Source: COE1 sp965114465 (GTDB taxonomy: Bacteria; Bacillota; Clostridia; Lachnospirales; Lachnospiraceae). Taken from it: 12,930 nt of DNA. Location: contig CBCOYO010000102.1 of NCBI GenBank assembly GCA_965114465.1, positions 1 to 12,930 on the forward strand, written 5' to 3'. The notes below the pieces were generated by a model. It was not told the origin of the DNA. It searched no databases and saw only the letters and a program-made list of their open reading frames with translations. Shown piece by piece: positions 8,268-12,930 of this stretch. Each line of letters begins with the position of its first letter. The first letter of the stretch is position 1. A program made the position numbers and the translations under genes.

Positions 8268-9155
8268 TTATTCACAAAAAGCTGATTTAAAATAAACCGA
8301 AACAGTTAAACGATTATTTTCGTAGCGAAGCTCCTTTATGCCGCCCTCTATTCTATTTAATAGTTCTTTTACAATATATAACCCTAAGCCCGTATTCCCA
8401 TTGGATCGGGAGGTATCTACTGTGTAGAATTTTTGCAAAAGCATATTGACATCAATATTTTTTAGTTCAGATGTTTCATTTCTGATGGTAAAAACAGCGT
8501 CTGCGCCAATTTCAATTTCAATTTTATTTTCATTTTTCATCATAGCATTGGAATGGCGTATTGCGTTTAGAATTAAATTTTCAATAATTCTTTTGCAGGC
8601 TGTGGCATTTCCTGTTATCCATACTGGTGCGTTTTGTGTTTTTATTACAGGTGCAAACCCTTTTAACTCATTGTATTTTTCAATTAAACAATCTGTTACG
8701 ATTCTGTTGATATCCAATTTCTCAATTTCCAGAATATACGCATCACTGTCGATCAATGACAAATCATAAAATATTTGCAGCAGTTCTGTTAAATAATCCG
8801 CTTTTGCTTGAATGATAGAGAAATAGTTTTCTTGTTCTTCTTTGTTTTTGCAGTTTTTTAAGAGTGTTAAATAGCCTTGAATGGAAGTTAAAGGCGTCCT
8901 TAAATCGTGGCTGATATTCGCAATCGACTGTTTTAACTGTTCTTTCTCCTGTATAATCTGTATTTTTTCCCGCTGTTCCAAATCGTTTTTCTCATTAACT
9001 GCACCTGCTAATTTTTCCAAATATGGATTGGACAGTGATATTCGTAGTTTCTTATTCTCAGCCAATTGCCGTGTTATTTCTAAAACCTGATGTTTCCATG
9101 AAAAAAGGGAAAATGCCAATATAATATTTAAAGAAATTAATAATAAACAGATCAT
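8268..9155 (-). CDS. HisKA/HATPase sensor histidine kinase of peptide-resistance module
   Basis: About 295 residues. One membrane segment lies at residues ~1-21, followed by a coiled-coil stretch rich in E/K/Q, an H-box NISHDLRTPLTSIQG (His ~83), N-box ENLILNAIRHS (~192-202), and G-box GNTGLGLYIVKELL (~253-266). There is no visible extracellular sensor, as is usual when a kinase senses an antimicrobial peptide through its transporter partner. It probably phosphorylates the OmpR-type regulator three genes upstream. Start: a TTG at 9176 keeps the frame, but AAGGAG (9165-9170) lies inside that extension and sits nine bases before the ATG at 9155, which is preferred. It follows the permease by 75 bp in the same transcript direction. 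Confidence 0.9.
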   Translation of the reverse strand: MICLLLISLNIILAFSLFSWKHQVLEITRQLAENKKLRISLSNPYLEKLAGAVNEKNDLEQREKIQIIQEKEQLKQSIANISHDLRTPLTSIQGYLTLLKNCKNKEEQENYFSIIQAKADYLTELLQIFYDLSLIDSDAYILEIEKLDINRIVTDCLIEKYNELKGFAPVIKTQNAPVWITGNATACKRIIENLILNAIRHSNAMMKNENKIEIEIGADAVFTIRNETSELKNIDVNMLLQKFYTVDTSRSNGNTGLGLYIVKELLNRIEGGIKELRYENNRLTVSVYFKSAFCE

Positions 9156-9230
9156 TGACATTTTCTCCTTTGACAAAACGCTAAATACTTCCCGTTCATT
9201 ACGACATTATACACAGAAATGCGAAAGCTT

Positions 9231-10070
9231 TCACTTAAACTCTTGTTTTTTGACAAGCAAAACGGACAAAGGCAGTAAAAACAGCAGACCGAACACAAAA
9301 TATATCATTATCTCATAAACCAGCCCATATTCCAGCCGGAAAGTTCCCATATTCAGCCAATAGTATAAAGGATTCAGCCAGACCAGATATTTTAGTATCG
9401 TATGACTGTGAAAGTTCTGCCAGATTCCGGTATATATAACTGCGCCGCTCAACGTAAACACGCATAGAACCGTCGCAATAATGCCCGTGTTTTTCAAACA
9501 AATACATACTGTCAGACAAAGTAAAATAAATGAAACCGTAACCAAAAAATTCAATCCGATATATCCAAAATATTGTATCAGTTCAGCAAAACAAGGAACA
9601 TATCCGCCCCAGTAACAGGTAAAACCAAGCGTAACGGCATTGAATAAAACATAGCAAACCATATGATATAAAATAATCACGATAACTTTAGCCAAGTAAA
9701 CCTTTACTCTGCTGATACCATATGCAATCGGCAGTTTCACTGTACCCGCAGCGTAGTCATAGCAAAAAAACTGTACGGTTAAAATAAGCGTAATAATCCA
9801 CAGGAACACATTGCAGGACATACAGGACTGCATAATCTCACGAAACGCAGGCTCTTTTGCATTTTCAAATGTAAACGCAAAAAAGCCGATAACTCCATGG
9901 ATGGCGGCATTTGTTTCTTCATCTCCCTCTGAAACCAAAACCTGTGTTCCTTCCGCAGACAGGCCGAAACTTCCATATAAAATAAATCCCGCAATCAATA
10001 GAATAGGAACTGCAATAAATAGTTTAGAATATTTCAATTTTAAAAATTCTGACTTTAACTGATTAAACAT
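9231..10070 (-). CDS. ABC-2 type permease of peptide-resistance transporter (LanE/BcrB-like)
   Basis: 279 residues. About six hydrophobic segments are visible (residues ~17-38, 86-105, 125-150, 165-192, 195-217, 249-272), with a soluble loop of ~45 residues after the first, the pattern of ABC-2 permeases. The ATG at 10070 overlaps the end of the ATPase gene by 8 bp and has AGGAGG eight bases upstream, so the two are translationally coupled. It is the membrane half of a transporter that would expel or detach antimicrobial peptides such as lantibiotics or bacitracin. Only one permease gene is present, so it would act as a homodimer, unlike LanE plus LanG pairs. Permease class is firm; substrate is inference from the ATPase and the regulators. 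Confidence 0.88.
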   Translation of the reverse strand: MFNQLKSEFLKLKYSKLFIAVPILLIAGFILYGSFGLSAEGTQVLVSEGDEETNAAIHGVIGFFAFTFENAKEPAFREIMQSCMSCNVFLWIITLILTVQFFCYDYAAGTVKLPIAYGISRVKVYLAKVIVIILYHMVCYVLFNAVTLGFTCYWGGYVPCFAELIQYFGYIGLNFLVTVSFILLCLTVCICLKNTGIIATVLCVFTLSGAVIYTGIWQNFHSHTILKYLVWLNPLYYWLNMGTFRLEYGLVYEIMIYFVFGLLFLLPLSVLLVKKQEFK

Positions 10071-10980
10071 CCTTACTGCCTCCTATTAAATTTTCAAAAT
10101 ATGTTTCCAATTCTTCTCCCTGAACAGATAATTCTAAGATTACAATTCCACAAGCAGAAAGCGTTTTTGAAATCGTATGCGCTTCTTCCAATTTCTCATA
10201 TATTCTGATAAAATCATCTGGATATATAGAGAAATTCTTGATTTGTAATTGTTCTTCCAAAATAGTAACAGTTCTTTTTGTATGATCTGTTTTCAGTTTG
10301 ATATGCCGCCTGCATTCTTCGCCAAGCGCTTTTGCCGAAATCTGTTTCAATAATTTTCCATGATGTAAGAAACCATAACAGGTTGCAAGTTGATTTAACT
10401 CGCTTAAAATATGGCTTGAAATTAAGATCGTTACTTGATTTTCTCTTACTAACTTTTTCAACAGTTCACGAAGTTCGATAATCCCTGTCGGATCTAAACC
10501 GTTCACCGGTTCATCCAATATAAGAAATTCTGGATCGCCCAAAAGCGCCACTGCCAATGCCAGCCGTTGTTTCATTCCCAAGGAAAAATGATTTACTTTC
10601 TTCTTTTGGGTATGTTCTAATCCAACGTTTTCTAATGCTTTATAAATGCACTTTCTGTCTGGAATCCCTCTCTGCACCCGTTGTATCTCTAAGTTCTGCT
10701 GGGCAGTCATATCCTGATACAAAGCAGGCATTTCAATGGTACAGCCAATCTTTGAACGTTCCTGCTGCAAGTTTTGTGTTTTTCCAAACAGGGTTATAAC
10801 ACCGCCGCTTGGAAATGCTAGTCCTGTTAATATACGGATTAACGTAGATTTTCCTGCGCCGTTTTCGCCAATCAATCCATATATTTCGCCACGGTTAATA
10901 GAAAGATTTACATTTTGTAATGCATGGAAATTTTTGTAGCTTTTGCATAAGTCTGTTGTTTGACATATTATTTCTGTCAT
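10063..10980 (-). CDS. ABC transporter ATPase, LanF/BcrA-type peptide immunity
   Basis: 305 residues. Walker A GENGAGKST (~38-46), signature FSLGMKQRL (~132-140), Walker B FLILDEP (Asp-Glu ~156-157) and switch His ~190 (SSH) are all present. The usual Q-loop Gln is replaced by Glu in CTIEMPALY (Glu ~83), the so-called E-loop described for lantibiotic-immunity LanF ATPases. A C-terminal extension of ~90 residues is also typical of that group. ATG at 10980 has AAGGAG eight bases upstream. It energises the overlapping permease. The direct repeats in the 64-bp gap upstream suggest control by the adjacent OmpR-type regulator. Assignment to LanF/BcrA-type is good; the natural peptide is unknown. 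Confidence 0.92.
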   Translation of the reverse strand: MTEIICQTTDLCKSYKNFHALQNVNLSINRGEIYGLIGENGAGKSTLIRILTGLAFPSGGVITLFGKTQNLQQERSKIGCTIEMPALYQDMTAQQNLEIQRVQRGIPDRKCIYKALENVGLEHTQKKKVNHFSLGMKQRLALAVALLGDPEFLILDEPVNGLDPTGIIELRELLKKLVRENQVTILISSHILSELNQLATCYGFLHHGKLLKQISAKALGEECRRHIKLKTDHTKRTVTILEEQLQIKNFSIYPDDFIRIYEKLEEAHTISKTLSACGIVILELSVQGEELETYFENLIGGSKDV

Positions 10981-11016
10981 TGTATCATCTCCTTTCCATA
11001 CCAGCTTACAAAATAA

Positions 11017-11034
11017 ATCTAAAAAATATCTAAA
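11017..11034 (-). promoter_or_regulatory. Direct-repeat operator candidate upstream of the resistance transporter
   Basis: On the minus strand TTTAGAT occurs twice (11028-11034 and 11017-11023) with an 11-bp period, close to the one-turn spacing used by OmpR-family dimers. It lies in the short gap between the OmpR-type regulator and the ATPase gene, upstream of the ribosome site. No convincing -10 was recognised. Tentative. Confidence 0.4.
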
Positions 11035-11044
11035 GATGAGAAAA

Positions 11045-11713
11045 TTATTTTAATTTATACCCAATCCCCCAAACCGTTTCAATATATTCTTCACTTGTAT
11101 ATTTCTTTATTTTCTTGCGGATATTACTGATATGCGTGTTAATGGTGTCATTATCATAAGCATACGCTTCCTGCCAAATGGATTCATATAGATTTTGCTT
11201 TGAAAAAATCTTTTGAGGATACTGCAGCAGAAGCGCCAAAATTGCTAATTCTGTAGAAGTAAACTGCACAATTTCTCCTTTTATGGATACAGTGCAATTT
11301 TCTATTTTAATATCCCTATATGTTAAATGAATTTCTGTTTTTTGTGCATTGGCTTTGGTTCTTTTCAGATTTGCTTCTATTCTCGCAAGCAGTTCATATA
11401 GGTTAAAAGGCTTTGTAATATAATCGTCTGCCCCCATACGCAACAGCTCTATTTTGGACTGCACCATTGTTTTTGCCGATACAACAATTACAGGCGTATC
11501 CGCAAATATCCTTAATTGCCTCAATACATTGTCGCCACTTAAAAGCGGCAGCATCAAATCCAAAATAATAAGGTCTGGCAAAACTTTTTGACACAGATCG
11601 ACTCCTTCTTTTCCATTGGAAGCGGAATATACTTCGTAATGATAATCTATTAAAAATTTTGTTATTATGCCGCAGATATCTGCATCATCTTCAATAATTG
11701 CTATCTTTCTCAA
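11045..11713 (-). CDS. OmpR/PhoB-family response regulator of peptide-resistance module
   Basis: 222 residues, full length. The receiver domain has acidic residues Glu8-Asp9-Asp10, phospho-acceptor Asp52 (ILDLMLP), Ser79 and Lys101 (ITKPF). A C-terminal winged helix (~126-221) includes DNDTINTHISNIRKKI and ends ETVWGIGYKLK. The start is a TTG at 11713. It is supported by AAAGGAAGTGATG just upstream, a near-full anti-16S match, and by the receiver domain beginning at MRKIAIIEDD. It likely activates the ATPase-permease-kinase genes that follow, 64 bp downstream, in response to the kinase at 8268-9155. No terminator separates them. Confidence 0.92.
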   Translation of the reverse strand: MRKIAIIEDDADICGIITKFLIDYHYEVYSASNGKEGVDLCQKVLPDLIILDLMLPLLSGDNVLRQLRIFADTPVIVVSAKTMVQSKIELLRMGADDYITKPFNLYELLARIEANLKRTKANAQKTEIHLTYRDIKIENCTVSIKGEIVQFTSTELAILALLLQYPQKIFSKQNLYESIWQEAYAYDNDTINTHISNIRKKIKKYTSEEYIETVWGIGYKLK

Positions 11714-11768
11714 GTTACATCACTTCCTTTATTTACCCAAAATGTTATTCTCTTTAACTTAGAACTGT

Positions 11769-11793
11769 TATACTAACGACCGTTAAGATTTTC
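11769..11793 (+). promoter_or_regulatory. 25-bp repeat copy containing a LytTR box, upstream of the resistance module
   Basis: The 25 bp here match 12679-12703 in inverted orientation with one mismatch (TATACTAACGACC... versus TATACTGACGACC...). The core ACCGTTAAG (11779-11787) fits the published LytTR consensus [TA][AC][CA]GTTN[AG][TG] at every position. On the minus strand it precedes TATAAC (11767-11772), a possible -10 for the OmpR regulator gene. It could be an activator site linking the LytTR regulator to the resistance module, or one end of a mobile element. Confidence 0.6.
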
Positions 11794-11813
11794 TGATGCC
11801 GTAGATGAACATG

Positions 11814-11862
11814 TTGACAAGTAATTGTTATGCGTAATTTATTAACACTTCCTTACTGTCAA
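11814..11862 (-). other. AT-rich stem-loop overlapping the LytTR gene stop
   Basis: TTGACAAGTAA (11814-11824) pairs with TTACTGTCAA (11853-11862) with one bulged base, and inner TGTTA (11826-11830) pairs with TAACA (11843-11847). The hairpin includes the regulator stop codon (11859-11861). It has no T-run and low GC, so it would be a weak terminator; an mRNA-end or regulatory structure is equally possible. Confidence 0.35.
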
Positions 11863-12578
11863 GGTTTGATATAATGCTGTATAAAACGCTGATTTAATTC
11901 TTGATAAGAACTGCGGCTGACTGGCAGTACTGTTTTAATGGAAAGAAAACATTCTGTACGACTGATTTTGTCAATATAGGTAAGATTTACTGCGTAACTT
12001 CTATGGCATTTTACAAAATGTTCTTTTTTATGAAGCCGTGCCAAAATTGCGCCAAAACTTTCTTTTACACGGATAACTGTCATATCCGCAAGATAAAGCT
12101 GCGTATAATGCCCCAAAACCTCGATATAACAAATCGTATCTTCGTTAATTTTTCTTAGACTCCCCTTCTCTTCCACCATAATGCACAGCGGTTCTTCGGA
12201 GGCATTTTCCAGATCTGCATACAGCGTGTCCAAAAGTTCATACAGCTTTTCCCGCACAATCGGCTTAATCAAATAACGGACTGCCTGCACTTCATATCCT
12301 TCTAAAGCAAAATCCTTGTCTGCTGTTAGAAACGCAATAGGAAGCAGCTTGTCCTTCTGGCGGATTTTGTGTGCCAAATCTACGCCATTCATCTGCTTCA
12401 TTGCAATATCTAACAGAACTGCATGATAAGGATATTCTTCATTTTTAAACAAAAATTCTTCTGCGCTCTCAAATAAAACAACTTCCGCTGTTGTCCCGCG
12501 GCTGTCCGCCCATTGCGCAATCATTGCACAGATATAACGTGCCTGCGCACTTTCGTCCTCACAGTAAGCTATCCGCAT
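11859..12578 (-). CDS. LytTR-family response regulator (AgrA/VirR class)
   Basis: 239 residues. The receiver domain has Glu7-Asp8 (CED), phospho-acceptor Asp57 in LLDIAMKQMNG, Thr85 (FLTAD) and Lys105 (LIKPI). The C-terminal ~105 residues form a LytTR DNA-binding domain with CYIEVLGHYTQLY and FVKCHRSYAVNLTYIDKI. It binds DNA as a regulator, most likely phosphorylated by the GHKL kinase at 7376-8089, although four other genes now lie between them. Start: the frame extends to a GTG at 12608, but the ATG at 12578 has GGAG seven bases upstream (12586-12589) and begins the receiver strand, so it is preferred. Inverted copies of a LytTR box flank the gene, which suggests autoregulation. Base composition resembles the kinase and exporter genes more than the intervening AT-rich module. 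Confidence 0.92.
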   Translation of the reverse strand: MRIAYCEDESAQARYICAMIAQWADSRGTTAEVVLFESAEEFLFKNEEYPYHAVLLDIAMKQMNGVDLAHKIRQKDKLLPIAFLTADKDFALEGYEVQAVRYLIKPIVREKLYELLDTLYADLENASEEPLCIMVEEKGSLRKINEDTICYIEVLGHYTQLYLADMTVIRVKESFGAILARLHKKEHFVKCHRSYAVNLTYIDKISRTECFLSIKTVLPVSRSSYQELNQRFIQHYIKP

Positions 12579-12600
12579 TTTTTTACTCCAATCCCAATTG

Positions 12601-12702
12601 ATACTCACGAGCGATTAGATTTTCCCTTCTGCGCAGCCCATATTGCCCGCTTATGCAATATGGGCTGTGCAGAAATTGGAAAATCTTAACGGTCGTCAGT
12701 AT
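12601..12702. repeat. 102-bp imperfect palindrome in the LytTR regulator leader
   Basis: The core is a perfect 13-bp stem, CAGCCCATATTGC (12634-12646) with 12655-12667, around an 8-base loop. Symmetry then continues outward through TTCTGC/GCAGAA, AGATTTTCC/GGAAAATCT (12617-12625 and 12678-12686) and ATACTCACGA versus ATACTGACGA at the ends (12601 and 12702), with a few mismatches and bulges. It ends 22 bp before the regulator ATG. Its right outer arm holds a LytTR consensus box (12685-12693) and recurs at 11769-11793. Mobile-element and operator interpretations are both open. Confidence 0.85.
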
Positions 12703-12727
12703 ATACTCACAAATAATAAATTTTACC

Positions 12728-12831
12728 ATTGAAGCTGTCGCATTAGGGAAAATGTATAAAATATAACATAATACCATGCTGTATTATATACAATATCTTG
12801 TATCATCAAAACTTATTGTGACAGCCTCAAT
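12728..12831. repeat. 104-bp imperfect palindrome, MITE-like
   Basis: Outer arms ATTGAAGCTGTCGCA (12728-12742) and TGTGACAGCCTCAAT (12817-12831) match as inverted repeats with two mismatches. ATAATAC/GTATTAT (12768-12774 and 12781-12787) forms the centre. Partial symmetry lies between. The AT-rich interior and IS-like ends suggest a miniature inverted-repeat element. No convincing target-site duplication was seen and the parent family was not identified. Confidence 0.65.
12783..12811 (-). promoter_or_regulatory. Putative promoter for the LytTR regulator, inside the 104-bp palindrome
   Basis: On the minus strand a perfect TATAAT (12783-12788) lies 17 bp from a weak TTTTGA (12806-12811). It points towards the regulator gene and would give a leader of about 200 nt containing the 102-bp palindrome. 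The -35 is poor, so this is tentative; the very AT-rich context makes chance TATAAT matches likely. Confidence 0.4.
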
Positions 12832-12862
12832 TTTTAATATTCATCAGTATCTTTGCAAACTA

Positions 12863-12930
12863 TTACAAATTATTTTTTTGAATCCGCTCAATGATACAAG
12901 TATGCTCTTTTGTTTCTTTCTGGTAATCAA
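12863..12930 (-). CDS. Possible 3' end of an unidentified gene (truncated by window edge)
   Basis: One minus-strand frame is open from the right edge to a TAA at 12863-12865. It gives 21 residues, DYQKETKEHTCIIERIQKNN plus Leu, a hydrophilic helical composition typical of a real C-terminus. A second frame is also open for 28 codons, to a TGA at 12842-12844, so the choice is uncertain. Too short to assign a family. If real, it ends 32 bp before the 104-bp palindrome. Confidence 0.35.
   Translation of the reverse strand, partial: DYQKETKEHTCIIERIQKNNL

Noticed and set aside
9219..9232. GAAAGCTTTC palindrome at the permease stop
   Set aside because: A 10-bp perfect palindrome with no flanking symmetry or T-run can occur by chance; no role could be supported.
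11814..11842. TTGACA on the plus strand considered as a promoter reading into the LytTR gene antisense
   Set aside because: At 17-bp spacing the -10 position is ATTTAT, a poor match, and no plus-strand gene follows; the TTGACA is explained by the stem-loop.
12583..12777. 64-codon minus-strand frame upstream of the LytTR regulator
   Set aside because: It runs across the 102-bp palindrome and into the regulator leader, has no convincing ribosome site, and its product shows no coherent pattern beyond a hydrophobic start.
12721..12840. TTTTA on both sides of the 104-bp palindrome as a target-site duplication
   Set aside because: The left copy is separated from the element end by two bases, and TTTTA is common in this AT-rich stretch.

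Overview
The window looks like chromosome from a low-to-mid-GC Bacillota, most probably a gut-type Clostridia (Lachnospiraceae or a relative). The reasons are strong AGGAGG-type ribosome binding sites, a BspA-like LRR_5 surface protein, GHKL/LytTR and OmpR-type two-component genes, and a LanF/BcrA-type peptide-resistance transporter. This is inference from gene content; no rRNA or tRNA is present to fix the taxonomy.

Layout. (1) Positions 2-3217, plus strand: the 3' part of a very large secreted or surface protein. It has a leucine-rich BspA block, two nearly identical Ig-like modules and about six beta-sandwich repeats. It is open at the 5' window edge. (2) 3313-3355: a strong hairpin between convergent transcription units. 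(3) 3402-7198, minus strand: two full-length ABC exporter half-molecules (membrane domain plus ATPase), probably a heterodimer, separated by a 158-bp spacer that carries two clusters of a 13-nt repeat. Their promoter (about 7288-7318) is fused to the terminator of the gene upstream. (4) 7376-8089, minus: a GHKL-type sensor kinase. (5) 8268-11713, minus: a four-gene module of OmpR-type regulator, LanF/BcrA-type ATPase, ABC-2 permease and HisKA/HATPase kinase. It is visibly more AT-rich than its surroundings. (6) 11859-12578, minus: a LytTR response regulator. (7) 12601-12831: two adjacent imperfect palindromes of about 100 bp upstream of that regulator. (8) 12863-12930: the last 21 codons of a possible gene entering from the right edge.

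How the parts may work together. The GHKL kinase and LytTR regulator are the expected partners of one two-component system, probably controlling the exporter pair. They are separated here by a self-contained antimicrobial-peptide sensing and resistance module (regulator, kinase, ATPase, permease), which looks inserted between them. A 25-bp sequence holding an exact match to the LytTR box (ACCGTTAAG) occurs on both sides of the LytTR gene in inverted orientation. One copy forms the outer arm of a 102-bp palindrome in the gene's own leader, and the other lies just upstream of the resistance module. This may wire the two systems together, or it may be the footprint of small palindromic mobile elements. 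A third palindrome of about 103 bp sits at the other end of the resistance module. No precursor-peptide gene was recognised, so the transported substrate is unknown.
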